Source: Thiothrix unzii (lineage in GTDB: Bacteria; Pseudomonadota; Gammaproteobacteria; Thiotrichales; Thiotrichaceae). Taken from it: a stretch of 64,000 nt of DNA. Numbering within the stretch: position 1 is the stretch's first letter; each line of letters opens with the position of its first letter. The stretch is from the NCBI RefSeq assembly GCF_017901175.1, contig NZ_CP072793.1, forward strand, positions 1,674,001-1,738,000, in the 5' to 3' direction. The notes under the pieces were generated by a model. That model was given only the letters and a program-made list of their open reading frames with translations, was not told where the DNA came from and did not search any database. Positions 17,481 to 26,360 of the stretch are shown piece by piece. The translations under genes and the position numbers were made by a program.

Positions 17481-19826
17481 TTACTTCGTCAAACTAGCAA
17501 ACAACACCGGCAACTGCTCCGGCAACCGATCCACATGGTCAATCACCGTGTAATTATTCTGCCCAAAAATCCGTTTCACATAATCATCCGCGTGTGGGTC
17601 AAGCGTCAAACAATACGTCTGCACCCCTTGGCTATACAGCTCCTCCACCGCCTTTTTCGCATCGAAACGCAAATGTTGCGGGTCGCGCTCGTCAATATCC
17701 GCCGGTTCGCCATCCGTCACTAATAAAATCAGCTTGCGGCGTTCCGGTTGCTTGTGCAAATGGTATGCAGAATGACGCAACGCTGCCCCCATGCGCGTGG
17801 AAAGCCCACCCTTCATCCCCGCCAAGCGTGATTTCGCCTCATCATCGAAATGCTGATTAAAATCCTTCAAGCGGAAATACTGCACATCATGCCGCCCATC
17901 CGATGCAAAGCCGTGAATCGCATACGGGTCGCCAATCCCCTCAATCGCCGTCGCCACCAGCGTGGAAGCTTCACGGGTCAATTGCAGCACCGTCTTATCC
18001 GAACCTTTCATCGCTTCATTGGTGGATTGCGACAAATCCAGCAATACCACCACCGCCAAGTCACGGTTTTTAATCACATTACGCATGGTAATGCGCGGGT
18101 TCGGCTGTTCGCCCATGCGGATCGAAATCATCGCATCCACCGCCGCATTAATGTCGATTTCGTCGCCGTCTTCCAGCCCGCGTTGGCGTTGCACTCCATC
18201 GGGAGTCAGCAAGTCGATAATCTGCTTAATGCGATGCGCCACCGGACGGTAAGCGTCAATAATCGCCCGAATATCATCAGGATCACCGCGTTGCTGGCGG
18301 CGTTCGTACACCGTCACCCAATCCGGGCGATGCAACTGAATGTGGTAATCCCACTCATGATAATGAAACGGCTCAGAAACCGGCTCTTTGCCCCACATTT
18401 CATTGAAAGTCTTGGTGTTATCGGTCAAATCGTCTTCATACGGGCGCATTTCGGTGGAACACGTCCAAATTTCCTGCGCGTCATCGCCCGCGAGTTCGCA
18501 ATCAACCTCGTTCGCCATCATCATCACATTGACCTGACGACGCACCTGCCGCTGGCTGGCGGGGACGTATTCAAACCCAACATCCCACGTCATTTCCTCC
18601 ATCGTCCAGACATAACGGTTGTCATCGCGGTAAGGGATGCGAATGCGCTCCAGAATCCGCAAGCTCGGCACTTCACGCCGCCCCGCAAACAGGTTGTAAA
18701 GCTCGACCCCCATCAACCACGAAAACTGCCCATCGTCCTGTTTTTCAGCAATATTCGCGTGGAATTTCGCCACGAATGCACTAATTGCCTCATCACCTGC
18801 ACCCGTCACCTGTTCATCCAGCAACATCAGCGCAATGTTTTCCAACAAACGCATGGTCGGGTGTTCCACCGCGCCGTCATAATTCGCCGTCAGCAGCCGA
18901 CTCCACAAAGTTTTTAGCCCCGGAAACGCTTGCGTGGCTTTGTATTCAACCCGCGCATCTTCCATAAAGCCGATGAAAAACAATTGCGCAGGGCTAAGCT
19001 GTTCCGCCGACAATGCCTTGCGGGTATACATCAAATGCGCCGCCATGTGCGCCGCAGTAGCGCGGTACAATTCCAGCCCCGGAATATCGCCAAGATCATC
19101 CACCGCATCCGGCATGTGAAAAATACGGTGTTCGATGTAAGGGCGAAAATCGGTGTAATCCGCACCCGTCGGACGCAAGAAAAAGTCACGCGCCCACAAC
19201 GCCCGCAAGTAAAAATTCAGCTTACGCTGGGTTTTAACGAACAACACCCCACGGCGTTCTTTCTGCAACGTGGCACGACTATCCGCTGATTCCAGATCAA
19301 AATATTTGGTTAAATTATTGAAATCACGCCGATAGGCTTGCGCCCCAAAATTTGCCCAGCGCCGCAAGCCACTCAACGTGAGTTTGGAAAGCAATTCATC
19401 CATATGATTCAGCATCGGGCGTAAGCCGCGTGCCGCTGTCGAAGAAAACTGGTGAATAAACGTCAGGTAGCCGCGCACCAATTCCGCATCCCCCAAATGC
19501 CGCGAAGCCGTAGGCAGGCTGGAAATCATCAGCGTAATCACTTCACCAGACACCATCGACGACAGTTTCATCGCGGATGTGACCACATCGGGAATAATGT
19601 CTTCGCCGCATTCTTTGGCAACCAGCGGCATTTCCTGCAAATAAGTGATGATCAGGTCTTCACCGCGACCAAGTTTCTGAATGGCTTTGGCACCATCCAG
19701 ATAATCCAGCAATCCGGCTGGTGACATCACCCGCGTGGCTTCTTGGTACGAACCATCGAGGACATCACGCACCCGTGGCGTTATTTTTTCGAGAAATTCC
19801 CGATACTCTTCAAGATGGATTGCCAT
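17481..19826 (-). CDS. cbbO1: RuBisCO activase adaptor CbbO (form I-linked)
   Basis: 781-residue partner of CbbQ. CbbO carries a von Willebrand A domain that docks the CbbQ AAA+ ring onto RuBisCO to remove inhibitory sugar phosphates. The N-terminal part has LLDYLDGAKAIQKLGRGEDL and the central helical part recurs in the second copy. The C-terminal vWA domain shows the metal site DLSQSTN after RDLAVVVLL and the later LLVTDGEPADIDE. It is last in cbbL-cbbS-small protein-cbbQ-cbbO, 18 bases after cbbQ. The paralogue at 51354 serves the form II enzyme. It converges with the DUF3368 toxin gene. Confidence 0.95.
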   Translation of the reverse strand: MAIHLEEYREFLEKITPRVRDVLDGSYQEATRVMSPAGLLDYLDGAKAIQKLGRGEDLIITYLQEMPLVAKECGEDIIPDVVTSAMKLSSMVSGEVITLMISSLPTASRHLGDAELVRGYLTFIHQFSSTAARGLRPMLNHMDELLSKLTLSGLRRWANFGAQAYRRDFNNLTKYFDLESADSRATLQKERRGVLFVKTQRKLNFYLRALWARDFFLRPTGADYTDFRPYIEHRIFHMPDAVDDLGDIPGLELYRATAAHMAAHLMYTRKALSAEQLSPAQLFFIGFMEDARVEYKATQAFPGLKTLWSRLLTANYDGAVEHPTMRLLENIALMLLDEQVTGAGDEAISAFVAKFHANIAEKQDDGQFSWLMGVELYNLFAGRREVPSLRILERIRIPYRDDNRYVWTMEEMTWDVGFEYVPASQRQVRRQVNVMMMANEVDCELAGDDAQEIWTCSTEMRPYEDDLTDNTKTFNEMWGKEPVSEPFHYHEWDYHIQLHRPDWVTVYERRQQRGDPDDIRAIIDAYRPVAHRIKQIIDLLTPDGVQRQRGLEDGDEIDINAAVDAMISIRMGEQPNPRITMRNVIKNRDLAVVVLLDLSQSTNEAMKGSDKTVLQLTREASTLVATAIEGIGDPYAIHGFASDGRHDVQYFRLKDFNQHFDDEAKSRLAGMKGGLSTRMGAALRHSAYHLHKQPERRKLILLVTDGEPADIDERDPQHLRFDAKKAVEELYSQGVQTYCLTLDPHADDYVKRIFGQNNYTVIDHVDRLPEQLPVLFASLTK

Positions 19827-19844
19827 AATTGCCTACCGTTTGGT

Positions 19845-20660
19845 TTACCCAAAGAACGTCTGCACCGCCGCATTCAGCGTATCCCGCATATCGGGGTCGT
19901 CGGTCAACGGTGTCACCATCGTCATCGAGCAGGCAGCCAGCGGCGTAACGCCTTTGCTAATCAATTGCCCTGCGTACACCAGCAAACGGGTGGAAATGCC
20001 TTCATCCAGCCCGTGCCCCTTGAGGTTACGCGCCCGGTGTGCAATCTGTACCAATTTGGCGGCGGTCTTTTCATCCACGCCGGATTCTTTGGAAACGATG
20101 GCGACTTCGACCTGTTCACGCGGGTAGTCAAAATCCAACGCACCGAAACGTTGCTTGGTGGATTGCTTCAAATCCTTCATCAAACTCTGGTAGCCGGGGT
20201 TGTAGGAAATCACCAATTGGAAATCAGGGTGTGCTTCGATCAACTCGCCTTTTTTGTCCAGCGGTAAGCTGCGGCGATGGTCGGTCAGCGGGTGAATCAC
20301 GACGGTGGTGTCTTGGCGTGCTTCGACGACTTCATCCAAATAGCAGATTGCGCCGATGCGGGCAGCGGTTGCTAACGGACCGTCTTGCCATTTCGTGCCG
20401 TCTTTATCGAGCAAGAAACGCCCTACTAAGTCAGAGGCCGTCATGTCTTCGTTACACGCCACGGTAATCAGTGGGCGTTTCAGCCGCCATGCCATGTGTT
20501 CGACGAAACGCGATTTACCACAACCTGTTGGCCCTTTGAGCATCATTGGCATACGTGCGCTATAGGCGGCTTCGTACAAAGCGATTTCGTCACCAACCGC
20601 TTCGTAATAAGGTTCGTTTTTAACGAGGTATTGGTTGGGATCAACAGTAGTAGCAGACAT
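19845..20660 (-). CDS. cbbQ1: RuBisCO activase AAA+ subunit CbbQ (form I-linked)
   Basis: 271-residue MoxR-class AAA+ ATPase. Walker A is GPTGCGKS, preceded by RMPMMLKG, and Walker B is [15 protein letters not shown]. The sensor region is [23 protein letters not shown]. CbbQ hexamers use ATP to remodel inhibited RuBisCO in concert with CbbO. The start has GAGG seven bases upstream. It sits between the small cbb protein and cbbO and is closely similar to the copy at 50545, so the two pairs probably arose by duplication or were acquired with their enzymes. Confidence 0.96.
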   Translation of the reverse strand: MSATTVDPNQYLVKNEPYYEAVGDEIALYEAAYSARMPMMLKGPTGCGKSRFVEHMAWRLKRPLITVACNEDMTASDLVGRFLLDKDGTKWQDGPLATAARIGAICYLDEVVEARQDTTVVIHPLTDHRRSLPLDKKGELIEAHPDFQLVISYNPGYQSLMKDLKQSTKQRFGALDFDYPREQVEVAIVSKESGVDEKTAAKLVQIAHRARNLKGHGLDEGISTRLLVYAGQLISKGVTPLAACSMTMVTPLTDDPDMRDTLNAAVQTFFG

Positions 20661-20685
20661 AAGGCGACCTCATTTTCTCGCAGGG

Positions 20686-20997
20686 TTAATCTTCGTCGTC
20701 GGTTTCATGCTCGCCGCACCAGCCATTGGCACGGGCTTTTTCGATGGCAGCACCGTGAATGCGCTGATGGCGTTCGGCTAAATCAGGTGGTAGGCGGCTG
20801 ACTAAACAACCGTATTTGTCCCACTCGGCATTGACCTTCTGTAACACGGAGTCAATCCCGGCTAGGTTCCAGCCTTCACAAGTTTGTGTTTCAGGCAAAA
20901 TGCCAAATACCCAAGCGTCGCGGATAATCTTGCCAATCGTGGTCATGCCACCTTGAAGATCTTTGTCGATACCGATGTAAGTGCTGGGTTTGTTCAT
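20686..20997 (-). CDS. small conserved protein of the form I RuBisCO operon, function unknown
   Basis: 103 residues starting MNKPSTYIGIDKDLQGGMTT, with CAGGAAA eight bases upstream. The in-frame extension to 21111 is rejected because it would translate the large inverted repeat at 21031-21088. The sequence is soluble and rich in charged residues, with four cysteines: one in ETQTCEGWN, one in YGCLVSRLP, and one in GWCGEH near the acidic end. I do not recognise a catalytic motif. Its position between cbbS and cbbQ suggests a role in RuBisCO assembly or activation, but that is context only. The form II operon has no counterpart. Confidence 0.75.
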   Translation of the reverse strand: MNKPSTYIGIDKDLQGGMTTIGKIIRDAWVFGILPETQTCEGWNLAGIDSVLQKVNAEWDKYGCLVSRLPPDLAERHQRIHGAAIEKARANGWCGEHETDDED

Positions 20998-21030
20998 GGC
21001 GTGTTTCCTGTTGGTTTGGGTGGTGGGTAA

Positions 21031-21088
21031 GGGCGTATGCAATACGCCCCTACGGGATGTCTGCGGTAGGGGCGTATTGCATACGCCC
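21031..21088. repeat. large inverted repeat between cbbS and the small cbb gene
   Basis: Two perfectly complementary 23-bp arms (21031-21053 and 21066-21088) separated by 12 bases. Each arm is itself partly palindromic around GGGCGTAT and ATACGCCC. The GTAGGGGC start is shared with the repeat at 63721. In the cbb transcript it would form a very stable hairpin between RuBisCO and activase cistrons. Confidence 0.9.
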
Positions 21089-21111
21089 TCCACACGCCAT
21101 CTAACCATCAA

Positions 21112-21468
21112 TTAGACGGTTTTACCACGGAAAATAACCATGGATGCACCCGCGCATTGCGCGTAGTTATCCAAACCGAGCAAACGAACGTGGTTGTTCG
21201 GGTGCGCAGCGTGGCAGTTTTCGAGTTCTGCCAGAATGGTATCGACGTTGGTTTCACCGAACATCGGCAATTTCCACATGTACCAGTAGCTGCCGAAGGC
21301 ATTTTCTGGCTCAGTGTGTTCGATGGATGGGTTCCAGCCTTTGTTGACGATGTATTGGATTTGCTTGCGCGTTTGATCCGCATTCATCGCTGGCAGGTAG
21401 GAAAAAGTTTCAAACTTGCGGCTGTCTGCATTGCTCAAGCTTGATTTGTAGTCTTGCATATCACTCAT
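21112..21468 (-). CDS. cbbS: RuBisCO small subunit, form I
   Basis: 118-residue small subunit that caps the L8 core of form I RuBisCO. It includes [47 protein letters not shown] in overlapping family-typical order, and the C-terminal [19 protein letters not shown] lies nine bases ahead of the start. It follows cbbL by 33 bases and is separated from the accessory genes by the inverted repeat. Confidence 0.97.
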   Translation of the reverse strand: MSDMQDYKSSLSNADSRKFETFSYLPAMNADQTRKQIQYIVNKGWNPSIEHTEPENAFGSYWYMWKLPMFGETNVDTILAELENCHAAHPNNHVRLLGLDNYAQCAGASMVIFRGKTV

Positions 21469-21501
21469 GTGATGTACTCCAAAATTAGGTTAAATAATCA
21501 A

Positions 21502-22923
21502 TTACTTGTGCGAAACGTCAAGTTTATCAACGGTGTCGAACTCGAACTTGATTTCTTTCCATGTTTCCATAGCGATTTTCAGTTCAGGGCTAGACTTCGC
21601 TGCATTAGTGAGGATGTCCTTACCTTCTTTTTCCAGTTCACGACCCATGTTACGTGCTTCAACGCACGCTTCAACCGCGACGCGGTTAGCCGCCGCACCT
21701 GCTGCATTGCCCCACGGGTGACCCAGTGTGCCGCCGCCGAATTGCAATACGGAGTCATCACCGAAGATGTTAACCAGCGCAGGCATGTGCCAAACGTGGA
21801 TACCACCGGAAGCGACAGGGATTACCCCTGGCATTGAACCCCAGTCTTGGTCGAAGAAAATACCGCGTGAACGGTCTTCTTTGATGAAGGAATCGCGCAT
21901 GATGTCGATCCAACCCAAGGTAGCTTCGCGGTCGCCTTCCAGCTTGCCTACAACCGTGCCGGAGTGCAGGTGGTCACCGCCGGACAAACGCAATACTTTA
22001 GTCAGTACGCGGAAGTGGATACCGTGGTGCGGGTTGCGGTCGAGTACCGCGTGCATCGCACGGTGGATGTGCAACAACATGCCGTTGTTTTGGCACCATT
22101 GCGCCAATTGGGTGTTCGCTGACAGACCGCCGGTCAGGTAGTCGTGCATGATGATCGGCGCACCGATTTCTTTGGCGTATTCCGCACGGCGCATCATTTC
22201 ATCAGACGTAGGCGCAGTAACGTTCAGGTAGTGACCCTTGCGCTCGCCAGTTTCGGCTTCCGCTTTGTGGATGGCTTCCATGACGAAATCGAAACGGTGT
22301 CTCCAGCGCATGAACGGCTGGCTGTTAACGTTTTCGTCGTCTTTGGTGAAGTCCAAACCGCCGCGCAGACCTTCGTAGCACGCACGACCGTAGTTTTTCG
22401 CAGACAGACCCAGCTTAGGCTTGATGGTGCAACCCAACAGCGGACGACCGTATTTGTTCATAATATCGCGTTCAACTTGGATACCCTGTGGTGGGCCGTT
22501 ACAAGTCATAACATAAGCGATAGGGAAGCGGATGTCTTCCAAACGCAGTGCACGCAAGGCTTTGAAACCAAACACGTTACCAACCAATGAAGTCAGTACG
22601 TTTACGACTGAACCTTCTTCAAACAGGTCGATTGGGTATGCGACAAATGCGTAGAAGCAGGTGTCATCGCCGGGTACGTCTTCAATGGCGTAAGCACGAC
22701 CTTTGTAGTAGTCCAGATCGGTCAACAGGTCAGTCCAAACGGTAGTCCAAGTACCCGTGGAAGATTCTGCGGCTACTGCTGCTGCCACTTCTTCACGCGG
22801 TACGCCCGCCTGAGGAGTGATTTTGAAGCAAGCGAGGATGTCGGTATCTTTCGGGGTGTAGTCCGGCATCCAGTAGGTTTCGCGGTATTCTTTCACGCCC
22901 GCGCTGTAATTCTTAACTGCCAT
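21502..22923 (-). CDS. cbbL: RuBisCO large subunit, form I
   Basis: 473-residue catalytic subunit carboxylating ribulose-1,5-bisphosphate. Active-site elements are [13 protein letters not shown], the carbamylated-lysine motif [19 protein letters not shown] and [10 protein letters not shown]. The N-terminus [18 protein letters not shown] and the proteobacterial-green style sequence point to form IA. With no carboxysome genes alongside and with cbbQ/cbbO downstream, it fits the non-carboxysomal IA class. TTGGAGG is positioned seven bases upstream of ATG. It is transcribed divergently from cbbR across 158 bases. Confidence 0.98.
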   Translation of the reverse strand: MAVKNYSAGVKEYRETYWMPDYTPKDTDILACFKITPQAGVPREEVAAAVAAESSTGTWTTVWTDLLTDLDYYKGRAYAIEDVPGDDTCFYAFVAYPIDLFEEGSVVNVLTSLVGNVFGFKALRALRLEDIRFPIAYVMTCNGPPQGIQVERDIMNKYGRPLLGCTIKPKLGLSAKNYGRACYEGLRGGLDFTKDDENVNSQPFMRWRHRFDFVMEAIHKAEAETGERKGHYLNVTAPTSDEMMRRAEYAKEIGAPIIMHDYLTGGLSANTQLAQWCQNNGMLLHIHRAMHAVLDRNPHHGIHFRVLTKVLRLSGGDHLHSGTVVGKLEGDREATLGWIDIMRDSFIKEDRSRGIFFDQDWGSMPGVIPVASGGIHVWHMPALVNIFGDDSVLQFGGGTLGHPWGNAAGAAANRVAVEACVEARNMGRELEKEGKDILTNAAKSSPELKIAMETWKEIKFEFDTVDKLDVSHK

Positions 22924-23019
22924 GAAGTGCCTCCAACGAGGTTATAAGAAAAAGTGTTTTTGCCTAAACAACAAGCACTGCCTGCTGATGGGGGAGAAGT
23001 ATGCCAAACAGTAGGTATA

Positions 23020-23032
23020 ATTGAAACTCAAT
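23020..23032. promoter_or_regulatory. candidate CbbR operator between cbbL and cbbR
   Basis: ATTGA-AAC-TCAAT, a perfect 5-bp inverted repeat that also contains a T-N11-A spacing when read from 23021. LysR-type regulators bind such elements in the divergent promoter of their targets. It lies 50 bases from the cbbR start and about 100 from the cbbL start. No footprint evidence is available here. Confidence 0.4.
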
Positions 23033-23081
23033 AATGAAACGTGTAAATATAAGGAAAGCTGATGTTTTTAGGAGGAACACG

Positions 23082-23996
23082 ATGCCGTATTCATTAAGCC
23101 AAATCCGCATTTTTGAAGCGGTGGCACAATACGAAAGTTATACCCGTGCGGCGGAAAAGCTATTCATGACGCAGCCTGCGGTATCCATGCAAATCAAGCA
23201 GTTGGAGGAGGATAGCGGGCTGGCATTGTTTGAGCGTCAAGGTAAAAAAATGTGCCTGACCCCGATAGGCAAGGAAATGTTGCACTACGCCAGCCGCGTA
23301 TTACAGGCGCACGGCGACATGCTAGGTGCGATGAAGGAATTCAAAGGAACCAAGGGTGGGCACTTGATTGTGTCGGTGGCGACGACTGCCAATTATTTCG
23401 TTACACAATTGCTGGCAGAGTTTTCCCGCCAACACGAAGGCATTAATATCACGCTGGATGTGACCAACCGTCACACCTTGCTGGATCAGTTGGAAAACCA
23501 CGAGCCGGACATGGTGATCATGGGTGAACCGCCCAAAGGTCACGGGTTGCAATCCGAGCGTTTGATGGAAAATCCGCTGGTAGTGATTGCCGCGCCGACG
23601 CATCCGCTGGTAGGCATTGGTCGCCCGCTGTTGCTGAGTGATGTGCTGGCGGAACGCTTTATCGTGCGCGAGAAAGGGTCTGGGACGCGCAGCGCGATTG
23701 AGCGGCACTTGAATAAACACAATGCCAGTTGCAAAAATTCATTGGAAATGCGCAGCAATGAAACGATTAAACACGCGGTCGAGGCGGGGTTGGGGCTGGG
23801 GATTGTGTCGATGCACACCATCCAGCCGGAACTGGATAGCGGGCGGTTGGTGATTTTACAGGTGGAAAATTTCCCGATTCACCGCCATTGGCACGTGGTG
23901 ATGCGCAAGGGCAAGCGGTTGTCGCCGATTGCACGGGAGTTTAAGCGGTTTGTGATGGCGGAAGCTCCGCGCTTTGTGAGTAAGGTGTCGCTGTAA
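23082..23996 (+). CDS. cbbR: LysR-type regulator CbbR (form I locus)
   Basis: 304-residue LysR regulator. The winged helix reads RIFEAVAQYESYTRAAEKLFMTQPAVSMQIKQLEED, split by the usual turn, and the effector domain has DMVIMGEPPKGHGLQSE and ETIKHAVEAGLGLGIVSMHTI. CbbR proteins activate RuBisCO operons in response to metabolites such as NADPH or ribulose bisphosphate. AGGAGG stands six bases ahead of ATG 23082, which decides the start over an in-frame one at 23034. Divergent placement to cbbL supports the assignment. A second regulator guards cbbM. Confidence 0.93.
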   Translation: MPYSLSQIRIFEAVAQYESYTRAAEKLFMTQPAVSMQIKQLEEDSGLALFERQGKKMCLTPIGKEMLHYASRVLQAHGDMLGAMKEFKGTKGGHLIVSVATTANYFVTQLLAEFSRQHEGINITLDVTNRHTLLDQLENHEPDMVIMGEPPKGHGLQSERLMENPLVVIAAPTHPLVGIGRPLLLSDVLAERFIVREKGSGTRSAIERHLNKHNASCKNSLEMRSNETIKHAVEAGLGLGIVSMHTIQPELDSGRLVILQVENFPIHRHWHVVMRKGKRLSPIAREFKRFVMAEAPRFVSKVSL

Positions 23997-24058
23997 TGCG
24001 CACCAAGGGTACTGATGGAAGTTCTAGGTTTGCACACGGGCGAATGCATGTGGATGGA

Positions 24059-25417
24059 TTACCCACGAACCTGTTCAAGAATTTGCTGGGCTGCCCGCAA
24101 ACCGGACAGGTACGCCCCATGCACACTGCTAAAATGCTTGCGCTCGGTGGCTTCCCCGGCAAAAAACACCGTCTTGCTCAAACGTTCTGCCAAATGGTCA
24201 CGCATGGCAGGCGTTGAACCCACGCTATTGAAGGAATACGCGCCCCGCGCATACGGGTCAGCATTCCAGCGGGTAAGCTGGTAATCCACGGGATCAGGGA
24301 TGTTATCCCCGAATAGCTTGCGCAAGGTTTGCATGGCATCAGCCACGATTTGCTGATCTGTCCATTGCTCGATGTGCTTGCCGCGTTCCGCTGCATTGAA
24401 ACCCAGCAACACCGGCCAGCCAGCTACCCGCTCTAGGCTCACCCATTCTGTCCACGCACCTGCTTCGCTGGGAATGTATTCCAGCCAGTCCTGATCCTCC
24501 GGCCAGAAAACGCTGGGGAATTGCAGGTAACACTTGTTTAACGTGCCCATTCCCAGTGCCGCAATGGCTTGTTGCTTGCGGACAGGCAATGGCGGAGAAA
24601 AGGCGACTTGCCCACTTTTCAACACGCCTAGCGGCAAGGTGATAACGGCGTGATCAGCTTGAAACACGCCCCGGTCGGTCTGCACAGTCACTTGCTTATC
24701 TGACCATGTGACCTGTTGTACGACGTGTTGCAAGCGCACATCCAGCCCGTTTGCCAGATGATCGACGATGACTTGGTAGCCATCTGGGAACAGTGCGTCG
24801 TCGCCTTTGAATGCCGCTGCGGCATCATGCCAGTGGGCGGAAAGCTCGTGGATGCCGCCTGCGTATTCTTGTTCCAACGTACTATTGAGGATGAATTGCA
24901 CGAGTTGGCGTTCGTTTGCCTTCAGGTCGCTCCAGTCGAGGGCTTTTTCAACAGCGGCTTGCACGGATTGATCGGTGTCAGCGGCTTGTGCGGCTTCCAA
25001 TGCGTTGTCGATACGCGCTTGCCACTGTTCCAATTGGCGGCTTTCGGCGTTGTTCAAGGGTTTGCCAGCGGTGTTGTAGGTGGTGGTGTCGGCGTAACGG
25101 GTGATCAAACGTTTTGCGCCGATGCGGTCAGCCAAGGCGGATAAGGGGTTGTCTTTTGCGCCGTGAATCCACGTTGCGCCGAGGTCTACGGGCATGTGTT
25201 GCCAGCGTTTGCTTGTCCACAAACGTCCGCCCAGTCGGTCACGCGCTTCCACAACGGTCACGGAATGCCCTTGCTGGCGCAGGGCTTGCGCGGCAGTCAG
25301 ACCGGCGATGCCTGCGCCGACTACTACAATACGTTTGGCGGAAGCGGCAGACAGCGGCGCAACGCTAGTGCTTGCCAACAGAGCGGCGATTATGTGTAAA
25401 AATTTTCGGCGACGCAT
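24059..25417 (-). CDS. FAD-dependent amine oxidase, exported
   Basis: 452-residue flavin amine oxidase resembling monoamine or polyamine oxidases. An N-terminal MRRRKFLHIIAALLASTSV with an APLSAASA cleavage region looks like a twin-arginine signal, consistent with folding around FAD before export. The FAD motif follows as VVVGAGIAGLTAAQAL, then EARDRLGGRLWT. The C-terminal flavin contact is VFFAGEATERKHFSSVHGAYLSGLRAA. Substrate specificity cannot be read from sequence. It converges with cbbR and lies downstream of a small membrane-anchored gene on the same strand. Confidence 0.9.
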   Translation of the reverse strand: MRRRKFLHIIAALLASTSVAPLSAASAKRIVVVGAGIAGLTAAQALRQQGHSVTVVEARDRLGGRLWTSKRWQHMPVDLGATWIHGAKDNPLSALADRIGAKRLITRYADTTTYNTAGKPLNNAESRQLEQWQARIDNALEAAQAADTDQSVQAAVEKALDWSDLKANERQLVQFILNSTLEQEYAGGIHELSAHWHDAAAAFKGDDALFPDGYQVIVDHLANGLDVRLQHVVQQVTWSDKQVTVQTDRGVFQADHAVITLPLGVLKSGQVAFSPPLPVRKQQAIAALGMGTLNKCYLQFPSVFWPEDQDWLEYIPSEAGAWTEWVSLERVAGWPVLLGFNAAERGKHIEQWTDQQIVADAMQTLRKLFGDNIPDPVDYQLTRWNADPYARGAYSFNSVGSTPAMRDHLAERLSKTVFFAGEATERKHFSSVHGAYLSGLRAAQQILEQVRG

Positions 25418-25440
25418 GGGATGTATTACCTCGTTTTTTA

Positions 25441-25878
25441 TTACTGGGAGCAGGTTTTCAATGCAGCATCCACAAACTCGGCAAAGTCGGGGTCATGCTG
25501 GAGCTTGACCGATTTTTGGTATTCCGCGCCTGACAAATAAACTTCGTGGTAACAGACTTCTGCTGCCAACCCTTTGTGCCACTGCGGGTCATCGGGGTAA
25601 GCCGTGTAAATCTGTTCCGCGCTGTAGAGGAAGTAGGTCACGAACCATTCATAACCAGACTTCGCGCCCTTGTTATCGCCGGGTTGGGCATTGGCAAAAT
25701 CGGGCTTGTCGATGGCGAGTTTGAGGTATTCCTTGAAGGCTTCGCGGGCAGAGGCTTCGCGTTGGATATTTTCCGCCGCTTTGATTTGCCAGATAGCAAT
25801 CACCAGTGCCAGCACGGCAACAAGCGCGGTGGCAATCGTGCTGATGTGGGAAAAATGTTGGAGGTCAAAACGGCGCAT
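25441..25878 (-). CDS. membrane-anchored protein of unknown function
   Basis: 145 residues with one hydrophobic segment near the N-terminus (IATALVAVLALVIAIWQI, about 14-31) and a soluble remainder. The soluble part has WFVTYFLYSAEQIYTAYP and a C-terminal acidic stretch, with cysteines in EVCYHEV and KTCSQ. No family was recognised. It precedes the amine oxidase on the same strand with a 23-base gap, so the two are probably cotranscribed, but I see nothing that links their functions. Confidence 0.65.
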   Translation of the reverse strand: MRRFDLQHFSHISTIATALVAVLALVIAIWQIKAAENIQREASAREAFKEYLKLAIDKPDFANAQPGDNKGAKSGYEWFVTYFLYSAEQIYTAYPDDPQWHKGLAAEVCYHEVYLSGAEYQKSVKLQHDPDFAEFVDAALKTCSQ

Positions 25879-26066
25879 CAGGCATTCCAGTCAGTTGATA
25901 AAAGCAAGTGGGCGTAGTGCAGTGTGCATTAGAACGATTTTCTGCTTACGGCGAAACAAAGTGGCCACTAATTATGCGAAAATGATACGGTAGCTATTTA
26001 CAAAGTGCATGGATTTTCTTAATGTGCTGATCTGTCTTATTAATAGGCAATCAGTGAGGGAACCCA

Positions 26067-26114
26067 ATGACACCGAACGCCCCGTATTCTTCAGGGAGGT
26101 TAGCCAGTGAATGA
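26067..26114 (+). CDS. possible 15-residue leader peptide
   Basis: ATG after GAGGGAACCCA gives MTPNAPYSSGRLASE and stops at 26114, overlapping the GTG start of the next gene by 8 bases. Its own ribosome site is strong. It may serve translational coupling or be fortuitous. Confidence 0.3.
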   Translation: MTPNAPYSSGRLASE

Positions 26115-26346
26115 CGAAACACTGGCTAAAATGACAGCCGAAATCGCCGAAGTACTGCGCACACACATACCCGGCGCGGAACTGGTCACATTACGTTCTG
26201 AAATTGCCGCATCAAAGAGCAAAACATTCGCACAGATTTTTGGATTCACCCCCGGCGCACGCGGTGTTTTCACCATTAGCTCAGAATTGACGCATCCCCC
26301 ACCAACGCCTAGCAAGTTGAACTTGCGCTGCACCACCACCAAATAG
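26107..26346 (+). CDS. small hypothetical protein
   Basis: 79 residues from a GTG start, with CAGGGAGG about seven bases ahead supporting it. The sequence MNDETLAKMTAEIAEVL, then HIPGAELVTLRSEIAASKS, is helical and charged; the tail is proline- and threonine-rich. No family was recognised and no partner gene lies downstream, because the next gene converges from 29252. The isolated position upstream of a possible defence helicase is noted without a functional claim. Confidence 0.5.
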   Translation: MNDETLAKMTAEIAEVLRTHIPGAELVTLRSEIAASKSKTFAQIFGFTPGARGVFTISSELTHPPPTPSKLNLRCTTTK

Positions 26347-26360
26347 CAAAAACCTGAAAC

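Noticed and set aside
17850-18917. 355-codon open frame antisense to cbbO1
   Set aside because: Lies wholly inside the well-supported CbbO frame and has no recognisable protein features.
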